In this document: piece by piece, positions 25,885 through 36,031 of the stretch
Numbering within the stretch: the first letter of the stretch is position 1
How the letters are laid out: every line of letters starts with the position of its first letter
Assembly (NCBI RefSeq): GCF_003001905.1
Contig: NZ_PVNE01000003.1
Location: 124,001 to 188,000, forward strand
Length of the DNA stretch: 64,000 nt
Reading direction: 5' to 3'
Source: Planifilum fimeticola
GTDB taxonomy: Bacteria > Bacillota > Bacilli > Thermoactinomycetales > DSM-44946
Position numbers and translations under genes: made by a program
Notes under the pieces: generated by a model
The model's input: the letters and a program-made list of their open reading frames with translations, nothing else
What the model was told of the DNA's origin: nothing
Database searches by the model: none

Positions 25885-26607
25885 TCAGCGAAGTGGGTTT
25901 TTCGCCGGAATCCCCGGACGGCGCGGATAAGCGGACGGTGTAGGCGATTGCTTTCTGAGGCTCAACAACCTTCTTTCCCCCATCCCCTCGGGAAGGGACA
26001 GGGCCTCCTGATGCACCTCACCGCCCCCCAATTTTTGCAGGGCTCCCCCCGCCTCTTCCAGTTCCTTTTCCGCCTCCGGGCCCTTCATCGCCACGAACCA
26101 ACCGCCGACCCGCACGAAGGGCAGGCAGAATTCGGCCAAAACCGGGAGACGAGCCACCGCCCGCGCCACGGCCACATCGAACCGCTCCCGGAACTCCTTT
26201 TCCCGCGCGATCTCCTCGGCCCGGCCGTGGATCGCCTCCGTCCGGTCCAGCTCCAGCTCCCGAATCACATCCTTCAAAAAATCGACCCGCTTTCGCAGGG
26301 AATCCAACAGGACAACCCGTAGGTCGGGAAAGAGGATCTTCAGCGGAAGGCCGGGAAAACCCGCTCCCGTCCCCACATCGATCAACGCTTCGACCTTGTC
26401 CATCGGCACCTGCTTCACCACCGTGAGGGAATCGAAAAAATGCTTGATATAGACATCCCTTTCTTCGGTGAGAGCCGTCAGATTCACGCTCCGGTTCCTC
26501 GATACCAGCAGCTTCATGTAGCGGTCAAACTGCTCCAACTGCCCGGGGGAGAGTTCCCATCCCAAGTTTTTCACATGATCCAAAAACCGCTCCCGGATAT
26601 CCACCAT
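25885..26607 (-). CDS. rsmG: 16S rRNA (guanine-527 N7)-methyltransferase RsmG
   Basis: SAM-dependent methyltransferase; loss gives low-level streptomycin resistance in other bacteria. The SAM motif VGTGAGFPGLPLKILFPDL and the early LVSRNRSVNLTAL are clear. The ATG at 26607 is decided by AAGGAGG 6 nt upstream and gives 240 aa, the normal length; the frame extending to 26700 is not supported. Last gene of the mnmE-mnmG-rsmG group. Confidence 0.96.
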   Translation of the reverse strand: MVDIRERFLDHVKNLGWELSPGQLEQFDRYMKLLVSRNRSVNLTALTEERDVYIKHFFDSLTVVKQVPMDKVEALIDVGTGAGFPGLPLKILFPDLRVVLLDSLRKRVDFLKDVIRELELDRTEAIHGRAEEIAREKEFRERFDVAVARAVARLPVLAEFCLPFVRVGGWFVAMKGPEAEKELEEAGGALQKLGGGEVHQEALSLPEGMGERRLLSLRKQSPTPSAYPRRPGIPAKNPLR

Positions 26608-26696
26608 CAGATCCTCCTTCACGAACGGCAGAAATAAAACCGGACCCGGGAGGACGTCCCGTTCAAGGGACCCCTCCGCGGCCCGGTGCTCGCGCT

Positions 26697-28583
26697 TCAC
26701 GCCTTGGCGAAGGACTTGCCGCCCTGTTCGATGTGCACCATCAGAATCGAGATGTCCGCGGGATTCACACCGGAGATGCGCGACGCCTGGCCGATAGACA
26801 AGGGGCGCACCTTTTTCAGCTTTTCCCGGGACTCCGAGGAGATTCCCTGGATCTTGTCATAGTCCACCCACGAGGGGATCTTCTTGTCCTCCATCTTCTT
26901 CATCTTTTCCACCTGCTGCAGCGACTTCCGGATATACCCCTCATACTTCAGCTGGATCTCCACCTGTTCCGCCACCTCCGGAGAAAGCGGCTGCGGCGGC
27001 GGAGCGATCAGGCTGATCTCCCGGTACCCCAACTCGGGCCGTTTGATCAACTGGGCCAAATCCATGGCGTTGGTCAGTTCGCTGGATCCGGCATCCCGCA
27101 GGATCCGCTGGATCTCGGGGGTCGGCTTCACCCTCGTCTCCCTCAGTCGGGCGATCTCCCGCTCGATGGCCTCTTTTTTGGCGACAAACCGGCGGTACCG
27201 CTCCTCGGGAATCAATCCGATTTCATAGCCCAGCTCCGTCAAACGGAGATCCGCATTGTCATGGCGGAGGAGCAGGCGGTATTCCGCACGGGAGGTGAGG
27301 AGACGGTAGGGCTCTTCCGTCCCCTTGGTCACCAGATCGTCGATCATCACGCCGATATAGGCCTGGGAGCGGTCGAGGATCACCGGCTCCTTCCCCTGCA
27401 CCTTCCGGGCGGCGTTGATCCCGGCCATGATCCCCTGGCCGGCGGCTTCCTCGTAGCCGGAGGTGCCGTTGATCTGCCCCGCCGTGAACAGGTTCGCCAC
27501 CAGTTTCGTCTCCAGGCTGGGCCACAGCTGGGTGGGGACGATGGCGTCATATTCTATGGCATATCCGGTGCGCATCATCTCCACCTTTTCCATGCCCTCG
27601 ATCGTCCGCAGGATCTCCCGCTGCACATCCTCCGGCAAGCTGGTGGACAGCCCCTGCACATACATCTCCAGGGTGTCCCGTCCCTCCGGTTCCAGGAAGA
27701 TCTGGTGGCGGGCCTTGTCGGCAAAGCGGACGATCTTGTCCTCGATGGAGGGGCAGTAGCGGGGCCCCCGCCCCTCGATCATTCCGGAGTACATCGGCGC
27801 CCGGTGCAGATTGCGGCGGATGGCCTCATGGGTGCGTTCATTCGTGTAGGTCAACCAGCAGGGAAGCTGATCGGTGATGTACTCGGTGGTCTCAAAGGAG
27901 AAGGCCCGGGGCTCCTCATCCCCCGGCTGGATCTCCATCTTGTCGGTGTCGATGGTCAGCTTGTTCACCCGGGGAGGGGTCCCCGTCTTGAAGCGGACCA
28001 TCTCGAAGCCCAGATCCATCAGGTTGTAGGACAGATTGATGGAGGGCTGCTGGTTGTTCGGACCGCTCTCGTAGGAAAGATCACCGATAAAGATCTTCCC
28101 GCGCAGATAGGTTCCCGTCGTGAGCACCACCGCCCGCGAACGGTATTCGGCGCCGGTCCGGGTGATCACCCCTCGGCACTCCCCGTCCTCGACGATCAAC
28201 TTCTCCACCATCGCCTGATGGAGATCCAGATTGGGCTCCGCCTCCAGGGTCCTTTTCATCTCCTGCTGATACTTCACCTTGTCCGCCTGGGCCCGCAGGG
28301 CGTAGACGGCTGGCCCCTTGCCGGTGTTGAGCATCCGCATCTGGATATGGGTCTTGTCGATGTTTCTCCCCATTTCCCCGCCCAGGGCATCGATCTCCCG
28401 GACCACGTGCCCCTTGGCGGGACCTCCGATCGAAGGATTGCAGGGCATGTAGGCGATGGTGTCCAGACTCAGGGTGAGCAGCAGCGTACGGCAACCCATC
28501 CGCGCCGCGGCCAGCGCCGCTTCACACCCGGCATGGCCCGCGCCGATGACGATCACATCGTATTCTCCGGCCCGATAACCCAT
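26697..28583 (-). CDS. mnmG: tRNA uridine-34 carboxymethylaminomethyl-modifying enzyme MnmG
   Basis: FAD enzyme that with MnmE installs cmnm5 on wobble uridine 34 of several tRNAs. The FAD loop [17 protein letters not shown] (about 14-30), the catalytic [12 protein letters not shown], a second nucleotide motif and the helical C-terminus ending KSFAKA are complete. 628 aa is the usual length. Its N-terminal 50 residues are the evident relative of the start of the gene at 24448-25818. Confidence 0.97.
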   Translation of the reverse strand: MGYRAGEYDVIVIGAGHAGCEAALAAARMGCRTLLLTLSLDTIAYMPCNPSIGGPAKGHVVREIDALGGEMGRNIDKTHIQMRMLNTGKGPAVYALRAQADKVKYQQEMKRTLEAEPNLDLHQAMVEKLIVEDGECRGVITRTGAEYRSRAVVLTTGTYLRGKIFIGDLSYESGPNNQQPSINLSYNLMDLGFEMVRFKTGTPPRVNKLTIDTDKMEIQPGDEEPRAFSFETTEYITDQLPCWLTYTNERTHEAIRRNLHRAPMYSGMIEGRGPRYCPSIEDKIVRFADKARHQIFLEPEGRDTLEMYVQGLSTSLPEDVQREILRTIEGMEKVEMMRTGYAIEYDAIVPTQLWPSLETKLVANLFTAGQINGTSGYEEAAGQGIMAGINAARKVQGKEPVILDRSQAYIGVMIDDLVTKGTEEPYRLLTSRAEYRLLLRHDNADLRLTELGYEIGLIPEERYRRFVAKKEAIEREIARLRETRVKPTPEIQRILRDAGSSELTNAMDLAQLIKRPELGYREISLIAPPPQPLSPEVAEQVEIQLKYEGYIRKSLQQVEKMKKMEDKKIPSWVDYDKIQGISSESREKLKKVRPLSIGQASRISGVNPADISILMVHIEQGGKSFAKA

Positions 28584-28656
28584 CTTCTTCTCCCCCCTTT
28601 TTGAAAGATCGGGTAAAGTCGCAGCCTTCCCGCCCCTTCTTTCGGGATTGCTTCGC

Positions 28657-30033
28657 TCATTTCCCCAGACAGAATTGGGAAAAGATCTGATCGATCAAAT
28701 CCTCGGCCACCGCCTCGCCGATGATCTCCCCCAGGTGCTGCCAGGCGTTTTTCAGGTCGATCTCCACCATGTCGAGGGGGATGTTCCCCTCGATTCCGGC
28801 GATGGCGTCCCGGACGTTGCCGAGGGCCTGCTCCAGGAGGTGGATGTGGCGCACGTTGCTCACGTACGTGGCATCCGTCCCCTCCACCCTGCCGGCGAAG
28901 AAAAGCTCGCCGATCGCCTCCTCCAGCCGGTCGAGACCCCGCTCCTCCTTCAGGGAGAGGGTGACGAGGGGAGTGTCACCGATCAGGCGGCGCACTTCCT
29001 CCAGATCGAGCCGCCCCTCCAGGTCCGTCTTATTCACCACCACGATCGCCGTGTGTAAGCGCAGGGCTTCCAGCAGCTTCCGGTCATCCTCCGTCAGCGG
29101 TTCCGCATAATTGAGCATGAGCAGCACCAGGTCCGCCTGTTCGAGGGCCCGGCGGGAACGCTCTACGCCGATCCGCTCCACCACGTCCTCGGTTTCGCGG
29201 ATGCCGGCGGTGTCCACCAGACGGAGCGGGATCCCCCGGACGTTCACATATTCCTCGATCACATCCCGGGTGGTCCCGGGAATGTCGGTCACGATCGCCT
29301 TGTTCTCCTGGACCAGGGCATTCAGCAGGGAAGACTTGCCCACATTGGGCCGGCCGACGATGACGGTGGCGATTCCGTCACGCAGGATTTTCCCCTGCCG
29401 CGCGGTGTCCAGCAGGCGGACGATCTCCCCTTCGATCTTGCGGCAGCGGGAGAGGAGCATCTTCCCGGTCAGCTCTTCCGCATCATATTCCGGATAATCC
29501 ACGTTGACCGCCAGGTGGGCCAGGGTTTCCAGGATCTCCTGTCTGAGCCTCCGGATCAGCCGGGAAAGGCGGCCCCGTGCCTGATCCATCGCCACGCGGG
29601 CGGCCCGGTCCGTCTTGGAACGGATCAGGTCGATGACCGCCTCCGCCTGGGACAGGTCGATCCGACCGTTCAGAAAGGCCCGTTTGGTGAACTCCCCCGG
29701 CTCGGCCAACCGGGCTCCCGCCGTCAGGAGCGATTTCAGCACCTTCTGCACCGGTACCACCCCGCCGTGGCAGCTCACCTCCACCACGTCCTCCCGGGTG
29801 AAAGTGCGCGGAGCCCGCATGACGGTAACCAGCACCTCGTCGAGGACCTCTTTCGTCTCCGGATGGAGAATATGGCCGTAGTGAACCGTATGGGTGTCCA
29901 CTTCGGTCAAGGAACGTTTCCCTTTATATACCCGATCGACCACCTCCACCGCCTCCGGTCCGCTCACCCGGATGACGGCGATTCCTCCCTCGCCGACCGG
30001 CGTGGAAATGGCCGCAATCGTATCATTTTCCAT
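28657..30033 (-). CDS. mnmE: tRNA uridine-34 modification GTPase MnmE
   Basis: Partner of MnmG; uses GTP and a folate derivative. The tetrahydrofolate-binding N-domain (about 1-118), helical domain and inserted G domain are seen: G1 [15 protein letters not shown]3 [11 protein letters not shown]4 NKTD. The C-terminus FCLGK is the conserved catalytic tail. 458 aa, ATG at 30033 with GGGGTGA upstream. Directly upstream of mnmG as in Bacillus. Confidence 0.97.
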   Translation of the reverse strand: MENDTIAAISTPVGEGGIAVIRVSGPEAVEVVDRVYKGKRSLTEVDTHTVHYGHILHPETKEVLDEVLVTVMRAPRTFTREDVVEVSCHGGVVPVQKVLKSLLTAGARLAEPGEFTKRAFLNGRIDLSQAEAVIDLIRSKTDRAARVAMDQARGRLSRLIRRLRQEILETLAHLAVNVDYPEYDAEELTGKMLLSRCRKIEGEIVRLLDTARQGKILRDGIATVIVGRPNVGKSSLLNALVQENKAIVTDIPGTTRDVIEEYVNVRGIPLRLVDTAGIRETEDVVERIGVERSRRALEQADLVLLMLNYAEPLTEDDRKLLEALRLHTAIVVVNKTDLEGRLDLEEVRRLIGDTPLVTLSLKEERGLDRLEEAIGELFFAGRVEGTDATYVSNVRHIHLLEQALGNVRDAIAGIEGNIPLDMVEIDLKNAWQHLGEIIGEAVAEDLIDQIFSQFCLGK

Positions 30034-30147
30034 TGTCGATCACCCCGGATGCCCCTCCGGCATCTCTCCGAAATTGCACATGCATAGGATATCCTGAATT
30101 TTCATCATAGCATACCGCCGTTGGAAATGAAAACCGCCTCCATAAAC

Positions 30148-30171
30148 AAAAAACGCCCTCCCGAGGAGAGC
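30148..30171 (-). terminator. Terminator after jag
   Basis: Minus-strand GCTCTCC (30171-30165), a 2-nt loop, then GGGAGGGC and a T run (30153-30148). It divides the yidC-jag unit from mnmE. Confidence 0.72.
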
Positions 30172-30189
30172 CTCTCACCGTATGCGCCC

Positions 30190-30819
30190 CTATTTTTCCG
30201 GAGCAATGATGACGCGGCGATCGGGCTCCTCCCCTTCGCTGTAAGTGGTGAGCCCCTCCACCGTCTGAATTCGGGTGTGAATCACTTTCCTGTCCGCAGG
30301 ACTCATCGGCTCCAGCTTCACTTCCTTGCCGGTCCGAAGCACCTGACGGGCCAGCCGATCCGCCAGATCCTGGAGGGTTTTCCTCCGCCGTTCCCGAAAA
30401 CCCCCCGCATCCAGAATGAATCGATGCCGCGTTTCGGCGCCGCGGTTTGCCACGATGTTGACCAGATACTGCAGTGCGTCCAAGGTTTGTCCGCGCCGGC
30501 CGATGATCAGTCCCAACTGATCCCCGCGCAGGTCGAAAGTGACGGCCTCGGGCTCCTCCCGCACCTCCACCTCCACGGAAAGCCCCATGGTGGAGAGCAC
30601 CTCCTTCAGAAAGCGCAACCCCTGCTCCACCGGGTTCACCGGGGTAGCGATCCGCTCCACCTCCACCTTTGCCGGACGGGCCCCGAACAGACCAAACCAT
30701 CCCCTGCGGGGCTCCTCGAGCACCGAAACCCGCACCTGGTCCCGGGTGGCCTTGAGGCGGCCGAGGGCTTCCTCCACCGCCTCCTCCACGGTTTTCGCCG
30801 AAACAATCACCTTGTTCAC
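30190..30819 (-). CDS. jag: RNA-binding protein KhpB (Jag)
   Basis: 209 aa. Jag N-domain (NKVIVSAKTVEEAVEEAL, about 1-50), a short linker (RRGWFGLFGARPAKVEV), a KH domain with GLIIGRRGQTLDALQYLVN and an R3H domain (RVIHTRIQ preceded by LEPMSPADRK). It binds RNA with KhpA and affects cell elongation and division in streptococci. The GTG at 30819 is chosen because AGGAGG precedes it by about 8 nt. The start lies 4 nt from the yidC stop, so the two are coupled. Confidence 0.94.
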   Translation of the reverse strand: MNKVIVSAKTVEEAVEEALGRLKATRDQVRVSVLEEPRRGWFGLFGARPAKVEVERIATPVNPVEQGLRFLKEVLSTMGLSVEVEVREEPEAVTFDLRGDQLGLIIGRRGQTLDALQYLVNIVANRGAETRHRFILDAGGFRERRRKTLQDLADRLARQVLRTGKEVKLEPMSPADRKVIHTRIQTVEGLTTYSEGEEPDRRVIIAPEK

Positions 30820-30823
30820 CCGG

Positions 30824-31573
30824 TCAACCCTCCTGTTTTTTCGCACGGTATTTGTCGCTCAGGAAGTAATACTGAACCATGGAGAACAGGTTGCTGTACA
30901 CCCAGTACAAAGACAGAGCCGCCGGAAACTGGTAGGCCAGGACGAAGATCATGATCGGCATCACGAACAACATCACCCGTGTCTGCGGATTGTCCCCCAT
31001 CCCCGTGGCGATGGACTGCAGGTAGGTGGTCACCGCCGCCAGGACGGGCAGCACAATCCAGGGATCGGGCTGGCCGAGCTGCATCCACAGAAAGTCCGAT
31101 TCGGCGATGTGCTGATTGCGCATGATCGACTGGTAGAACGCGATCAGGACGGGCAACTGGATCAGGAGCGGAAGGCACCCGGACATGGGGTTGACGTTGT
31201 GTTTCTGGAAGAGCTTCATCGTCTCTTCCTGCAGCTTTTGCTGATTGTTCCGGTACTTCTCCTGAAGCCTCTTCAGCTCCGGCTGCAGGGCCTGCATCGC
31301 CTTGGAGCTCTTCATCTGCTTGATGGTCAAGGGGAGAAGGAGCAAACGGATGATTACCGTAACCACCAGAATGGAAAGACCGTAACTGCCGATCAGTTCA
31401 TTGAAAGCATCCAACGCGACGGTCAAGGGATAGACAAAAAATCTGTCCCAGATGCCGCCGTTCGGATCAACCGGTTTGAACTGCGAAGGATCCGGCGCGC
31501 AACCGGCCAGGGCGCCGAGCGCCGCGACCAGAAGCAAGAGCCCGATCCATTTTCTGCTGCGACGTTTCTGCAA
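30824..31573 (-). CDS. yidC: Membrane protein insertase YidC (SpoIIIJ type lipoprotein)
   Basis: Inserts proteins into the membrane with or without SecYEG; the SpoIIIJ form is also needed in the engulfed forespore. A lipoprotein signal (KRRSRKWIGLLLLVAALGALAGC, lipobox LAGC) is followed by five transmembrane segments, with the conserved Arg in SYGLSILVVTVIIRLLLLPL of TM2 for substrate capture. The TTG at 31573 is the start because AAGGAGG lies 8 nt before it; the frame open to 31678 covers the gap to yidD. 249 aa. Confidence 0.94.
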   Translation of the reverse strand: MQKRRSRKWIGLLLLVAALGALAGCAPDPSQFKPVDPNGGIWDRFFVYPLTVALDAFNELIGSYGLSILVVTVIIRLLLLPLTIKQMKSSKAMQALQPELKRLQEKYRNNQQKLQEETMKLFQKHNVNPMSGCLPLLIQLPVLIAFYQSIMRNQHIAESDFLWMQLGQPDPWIVLPVLAAVTTYLQSIATGMGDNPQTRVMLFVMPIMIFVLAYQFPAALSLYWVYSNLFSMVQYYFLSDKYRAKKQEG

Positions 31574-31661
31574 TAAAAACGCCTCCTTAACGGTTCCGAC
31601 TGGAAAGGTTCGGCTGCTTCTGCGAAAGCCGGTGAATATGTATGACGGCCGACAGCCGGCC

Positions 31662-31871
31662 TCAGGGAACCGGATCATAGCCTCCCGGATGAAAGGGATG
31701 GCACTTGGCTATCCGCTTCACCGTGAGCCACCCGCCGCGCAGCACGCCGTAACGGGAAATCGCCGTCAAACCGTACTCGGAACAGGTGGGGTAGAACCGA
31801 CAAGACGGCGGTTTCAGGGGGGAGATGAATCGGCGGTAGAAACGGATGGCCCCCAAAGCGATGGCCTTCAT
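31662..31871 (-). CDS. yidD: Membrane protein insertion efficiency factor YidD
   Basis: 69-aa protein with the fixed pattern [28 protein letters not shown] and [18 protein letters not shown], including the three conserved Cys. It helps YidC-dependent insertion. Its start overlaps the rnpA stop by 4 nt and it ends 88 nt before yidC: the normal rpmH-rnpA-yidD-yidC order. Confidence 0.95.
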   Translation of the reverse strand: MKAIALGAIRFYRRFISPLKPPSCRFYPTCSEYGLTAISRYGVLRGGWLTVKRIAKCHPFHPGGYDPVP

Positions 31872-32239
31872 CGCGACCTTCCCCTCTTCTTCTCTTCGTT
31901 CTGCCTGAGCAATTTTCCTTTGGACATCACGTGGCGCAAACTGGATTCCACCTGATGGTAATCCATGGTTGCGGCAGGAGCGCGGGCGATGATGACCAGG
32001 TCCGTTCCCTCGGGCAGCGATTCGATCCTCTGGCGAAGGACCTCCTTCACCAACCGCTTCACCCGGTTTCGCGTGACCGCCTTTCCCACCTTGCGGCTGA
32101 CGGATATGCCGATCCGGACCGGTCCATCGTCAAACCGCTTCAATTTGTACACGACAAATTGACGGTTGGCCGTCGAGGAACCGGCGCGGAACACCCGTCG
32201 GAAATCGTTCCTCCGCCTCAGACGGTGTTCCCGTTGCAA
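31868..32239 (-). CDS. rnpA: Ribonuclease P protein component
   Basis: Protein subunit that helps the RNase P RNA bind pre-tRNA leaders. The signature [29 protein letters not shown] contains the RNR motif. The TTG at 32239 follows GGAAGGAGGGG and yields 123 aa beginning [17 protein letters not shown], the family start; the upstream extension to 32275 is dropped. Confidence 0.94.
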   Translation of the reverse strand: MQREHRLRRRNDFRRVFRAGSSTANRQFVVYKLKRFDDGPVRIGISVSRKVGKAVTRNRVKRLVKEVLRQRIESLPEGTDLVIIARAPAATMDYHQVESSLRHVMSKGKLLRQNEEKKRGRSR

Positions 32240-32331
32240 GGGCGCCCCTCCTTCCGGAACCTGAAAGCCTCTCAAATTTCAGTATGGAGCGGATTGTCCC
32301 AAAAATAAACCCTTTTCGTCCCGGAAATAGG

Positions 32332-32362
32332 AAAAAAGGCCACGCTGCATGGCGGTGGCCTT
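32332..32362 (-). terminator. Terminator overlapping the rpmH stop codon
   Basis: AAGGCCAC at 32336-32343 pairs with GTGGCCTT at 32355-32362; on the minus strand a T run follows. The stem overlaps the rpmH stop, so only part of the rpmH transcripts should continue into rnpA. Confidence 0.75.
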
Positions 32363-32495
32363 AAGCGGACAACACTTTTCTGCCCTTGCGCCGGCGGTTT
32401 CGAAGCACTTTGCGTCCGTTTTTCGTGCTCATCCGCTTACGGAAGCCATGCACGTTCTTCCGCTTCCGCCTGCTCGGTTGATAGGTTCGCTTCAT
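32361..32495 (-). CDS. rpmH: 50S ribosomal protein L34
   Basis: 44-aa very basic ribosomal protein: [22 protein letters not shown] then [20 protein letters not shown]. The ATG at 32495 is the standard start; the longer open frame upstream is not protein-like. It is the first leftward gene from oriC. Confidence 0.97.
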   Translation of the reverse strand: MKRTYQPSRRKRKNVHGFRKRMSTKNGRKVLRNRRRKGRKVLSA

Positions 32496-32659
32496 ATCGC
32501 TTCCGGTGGGCGACCGCGGGCCAAGCCCCGAAGGTCGCTCCCAAAAACCCGGTACCCTCCCTTCTCCGTCTGTTTCCGCCATGAACATCCGGCGACAGGA
32601 TGACAGTCTTTCTAATTATATCGGTCCAAAAAGAAGGTTGTCAAGGAATGGCGGGAAAT

Positions 32660-33020
32660 CCACATGTGGATAAATTTGACCGGCCGATTCCGGGGAATCC
32701 CCAAGCCATCCCCCGCTTGTCCACACATCCCCTCCCTGTGGACGAGGGGATTCCCAGGCCCTGTGGACTGTGGATAAATGTCTTAAATCCCATTGTCATT
32801 ACTAGAATCATTTGGTATCATGTTTATGTTTTCCCCAGTGGATAACTTCGAGAGATTCCTCCTTTATCCACGTCTTGTGGATAATCGTGTGGAAATCCAC
32901 AGGATCTTGTGGATGATTCCCTCCGACACCCTGTGGACGGTGTGGAAAACACCGCCGCTTTCTTTTACTCTTCGATTCGGCCGCCCTTATCCTGTGAATA
33001 ATTCTGTTGACATGCCCGAA
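32660..33020. other. oriC, upstream part: DnaA-box cluster before dnaA
   Basis: Perfect boxes (TTATCCACA or complement) at 32665-32673, 32769-32777 and 32876-32884. One-mismatch boxes at 32717-32725, 32837-32845, 32864-32872 and 32908-32916, with more degenerate copies around 32737, 32888 and 32931. Most point in the same direction. The arrangement between rpmH and dnaA is that of the Bacillus incA/incB region. The dnaA promoter must also lie here and would be self-regulated by DnaA. Confidence 0.93.
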
Positions 33021-33034
33021 AGGAGGTTGCCCAT

Positions 33035-34384
33035 GTGGACACGTCCATCCAGGAGCTGTGGTCACAGGCCCTGGAATCGATCCGGGGGAAGCTGAGCAAG
33101 CCCAGTTTTGAGACGTGGCTGATGTCCACAAAAGCCGTCGATTATTACGATGAAACCCTGGTGATCTCCGCACCCAACGATTTTACCCGCGACTGGCTGG
33201 CCTCCCATTACGTCGATCTGATCCGGGACACCCTGACGGAGATCACCGGAAAGGACATCGAGGTCCGGATCGTCAACGCTCCCCCTGTGGAAAAAGGTGC
33301 GGAACAAAGGGTTCCCGTCCCGGAACGAAAACCCGCCGTGACCGAAGAACCCCCGAAGACGATGCTGAATCCCCGCTACACCTTTGACAGCTTCGTCATC
33401 GGCTCCGGCAACCGCTTCGCCCACGCGGCCTCCCTGGCCGTGGCCGAGGCACCGGCCAAAGCGTACAATCCCCTGTTCATCTACGGCGGGGTGGGCCTGG
33501 GAAAAACCCATCTGATGCACGCCATCGGCCATTATGTCCGGGAACATAACCCCGACAGCCGGGTGGTCTACATCTCCTCGGAGAAGTTCACCAACGAATT
33601 CATCAATTCCATCCGCGACAACAAGACCGTCGACTTCCGCAACAAATACCGGAATGTGGACATCCTGTTGATCGACGACATTCAGTTTTTGGCCGGAAAG
33701 GAACAAACCCAGGAGGAATTTTTCCATACCTTTAATACCCTTCACGAAGAGAGCAAGCAGATCGTCATCTCCAGCGACCGGCCTCCCAAGGAGATCCCGA
33801 CGCTGGAAGACCGCCTTCGCTCCCGCTTCGAATGGGGACTGATCACCGACATCCAGCCGCCGGACCTGGAGACGCGCCTCGCCATTCTGCGCAAGAAAGC
33901 GATCGCCGACAACCTGGACATTCCCGGTGAAGTGCTGGCCTACATCGCAGACCGGATCGACACCAACATCCGGGAGCTGGAAGGGGCCCTAATCCGCGTC
34001 GTCGCCTACTCCGCGCTGATGAACCAGCCGATCTCCCCGGAACTGGCCGCGGAGGCCCTGAAGGACATCGTTCCGAACCACCGGGAGCGGGCCGTCAGCA
34101 TCCAGGACATTCAACAGGAAGTCTGCGCCTTTTACCGTTTGAGCATCGAGGATCTGAAAGCGAAGAAGCGGACCAAAAACGTCGCCTTTCCGAGGCAGAT
34201 CGCCATGTATCTCTGCCGGGAATTGACCGACAACTCCCTGCCGAAGATCGGGGAGCAATTCGGCGGACGGGACCACACCACCGTGATTCACGCCCATGAA
34301 AAGATCAGCGGCATGCTGGCCAAGGATCCCCAGCTGAAGGACGAGATCGAAGAGCTGAAAAAGCGGATCCGTCACAGGAGGTAA
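33035..34384 (+). CDS. dnaA: Chromosomal replication initiator DnaA
   Basis: AAA+ protein that binds oriC boxes and opens the DNA. Domain I (about 1-75) binds helicase partners; domain III has Walker [16 protein letters not shown] and Walker [14 protein letters not shown], sensor [21 protein letters not shown]; domain IV has the DnaA-box recognition helix [16 protein letters not shown]. The GTG at 33035 is preferred over an out-of-frame ATG at 33033, as AGGAGG is 8 nt before it. 449 aa, normal length. Confidence 0.98.
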   Translation: MDTSIQELWSQALESIRGKLSKPSFETWLMSTKAVDYYDETLVISAPNDFTRDWLASHYVDLIRDTLTEITGKDIEVRIVNAPPVEKGAEQRVPVPERKPAVTEEPPKTMLNPRYTFDSFVIGSGNRFAHAASLAVAEAPAKAYNPLFIYGGVGLGKTHLMHAIGHYVREHNPDSRVVYISSEKFTNEFINSIRDNKTVDFRNKYRNVDILLIDDIQFLAGKEQTQEEFFHTFNTLHEESKQIVISSDRPPKEIPTLEDRLRSRFEWGLITDIQPPDLETRLAILRKKAIADNLDIPGEVLAYIADRIDTNIRELEGALIRVVAYSALMNQPISPELAAEALKDIVPNHRERAVSIQDIQQEVCAFYRLSIEDLKAKKRTKNVAFPRQIAMYLCRELTDNSLPKIGEQFGGRDHTTVIHAHEKISGMLAKDPQLKDEIEELKKRIRHRR

Positions 34385-34385
34385 T

Positions 34386-34600
34386 CCCGGACAAATCTAC
34401 ATGTGGACAAAGTGGACAAAGCGGACGAACCCATGCACAACCCTTTCCACAGAGGAATTCCTTATCCCGGCGGACTTGGGGCCGGTTATCCACACCATTC
34501 ACAGGGCCTATTACTTCTTCTGCTGCTACAAAAATAAATAATCTATGCATCCACCCCGAAAAAAATGACAACGACCTTTCATATCGGATGGGGATTCCAT
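34386..34600. other. oriC, downstream part: DnaA boxes and AT-rich segment between dnaA and dnaN
   Basis: Perfect DnaA box at 34486-34494; one-mismatch copy at 34402-34410 and a weaker one at 34411-34419. An AT-rich stretch follows (34520-34560, ACAAAAATAAATAATC). This matches the B. subtilis incC region, where the duplex opens between dnaA and dnaN. No DnaA-trio pattern was assigned with confidence. Confidence 0.75.
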
Positions 34601-34644
34601 CTTTTCGACATTTCACAAAAATCCGGGAATGAGGAGGGTTTCCC

Positions 34645-35781
34645 ATGAAGTTCCGCATCGCCCGTTCCGCCTTGGTGGACGCGGTCTCCCAGGTATCCAA
34701 GGCGGTATCCACGAGAACGACCATCCCCATCTTGACGGGGATCAAGGTGACGGCAGACGAAGAGGGCATCCTCTTCACCGGGAGCAATGCCGATCTGACC
34801 ATCCAGGTGAAGGTGCCCCTGCGCGAAGAGGATAAGGAAATTGTTGTATTGGAAAGAATGGGTAATACCGTTCTCCCCGGACGCATCATCGGGGAACTGG
34901 TCCGCAAGTTGCCGGAGGACGAAGTGGAATGGGAAGTGGACGAGCGGCGGGTGGCCACGATCCGCTCCGGCCAGGCCCAGTTTCAGCTGAATGCCATGGA
35001 TCCCGAGGAATATCCCCGGCTTCCGGAGCTTGTGGAGGATCGCAAATTCAGCCTTCCGGCCGATCTCCTGCAGACGATGATTCGGCAGACGGTGTTCGCC
35101 GTCTCCACCTCCGAGGCGAGGGGAGTCCTGATGGGGGTCCTCTGGCAGCTGGAAGGAGGCAAACTGCGCCTCGTCGCCACCGACAGCCACCGCCTGTCCC
35201 GCCGGGAAGCGGAGGTGGAGGCCCCGGAAGACCTGACCCTGACCAATGTGATCGTCCCCGGGAAAAGCTTGTCGGAAGTGGGGAAAATCCTGGCCGACCG
35301 GTCCGGTTGGGTCGACATCGTCGTGTCGGACAACCAGCTCTTGATCAAGACGACGCACCTGAAGTTTTTCACCCGGCTCTTGAGCGGCAATTACCCGGAC
35401 ACCGACCGGGTGATCCCCAAGGGCGGGAAGACGGAACTGGTCCTTTCGACCAAGGAATTGCTGGAATCCGTGGATCGGGCTTCCTTAATCAGTCGGGACG
35501 GCAGGGATAATGTGATAAAATGGGTAGTAAGCGACGACGGACGCGTCGAGGTGAGCTCCGCCGCCCAGGACGTGGGAAGTGTCACCGAAGAGGTGGTGGC
35601 CCGGGTGAGCGGAGAGCCGATGAGCATCTCCTTCAACGCCCGTTACATGATCGAAGCGCTTCGGGCGGTGGACAGCGACGAGATCCGGATTCTCCTGACC
35701 GGACCGATGACACCCTTCTCGATCCGGCCGGCGGACAGCGACGATTCCCTCCACCTGATCGTTCCGATCCGGACCCGGTAG
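34645..35781 (+). CDS. dnaN: DNA polymerase III beta subunit (sliding clamp)
   Basis: Ring-shaped dimer that ties polymerase to DNA. Three similar domains in 378 aa; start MKFRIARSALVDAVSQVSKAVSTRTTIPILTGI, and the C-terminal peptide-binding pocket region ends LIVPIRTR. GAGGAGGG precedes the ATG. Second gene of the dnaA-dnaN group. Confidence 0.97.
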   Translation: MKFRIARSALVDAVSQVSKAVSTRTTIPILTGIKVTADEEGILFTGSNADLTIQVKVPLREEDKEIVVLERMGNTVLPGRIIGELVRKLPEDEVEWEVDERRVATIRSGQAQFQLNAMDPEEYPRLPELVEDRKFSLPADLLQTMIRQTVFAVSTSEARGVLMGVLWQLEGGKLRLVATDSHRLSRREAEVEAPEDLTLTNVIVPGKSLSEVGKILADRSGWVDIVVSDNQLLIKTTHLKFFTRLLSGNYPDTDRVIPKGGKTELVLSTKELLESVDRASLISRDGRDNVIKWVVSDDGRVEVSSAAQDVGSVTEEVVARVSGEPMSISFNARYMIEALRAVDSDEIRILLTGPMTPFSIRPADSDDSLHLIVPIRTR

Positions 35782-35799
35782 CGCGGGAGAGTGACCCAC

Positions 35800-36015
35800 G
35801 TGCGGAATATTGCGATCAACACGCCCACCATCCAGTTGGGACAATTGCTGAAAAAGGCGGAGATCATCACGACCGGGGGACAGGCAAAACTTTTCCTGCT
35901 CGACGTCGAGGTGAAGGTCAACGGGGAGCGGGAGACGCGCCGCGGCCGAAAGCTCATGCCGGGGGACACGGTGGAAATTCCCGGACACGAGCCCATCCGG
36001 GTGATTCGTTCGTGA
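35800..36015 (+). CDS. yaaA: S4-domain RNA-binding protein YaaA
   Basis: 71 aa, the same length as B. subtilis YaaA. S4 fold: NTPTIQLGQLLKKAEIITTGGQAKLFLL, VKVNGERETRRGRKLMPGD. It probably binds ribosomal RNA; its role is in ribosome assembly or unknown. The GTG at 35800 is preferred to one at 35791, which would overlap the GGGAGAG ribosome site. Lies between dnaN and recF, 17 nt from recF. Confidence 0.9.
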   Translation: MRNIAINTPTIQLGQLLKKAEIITTGGQAKLFLLDVEVKVNGERETRRGRKLMPGDTVEIPGHEPIRVIRS

Positions 36016-36031
36016 CGGGAGGGGTGGCCGG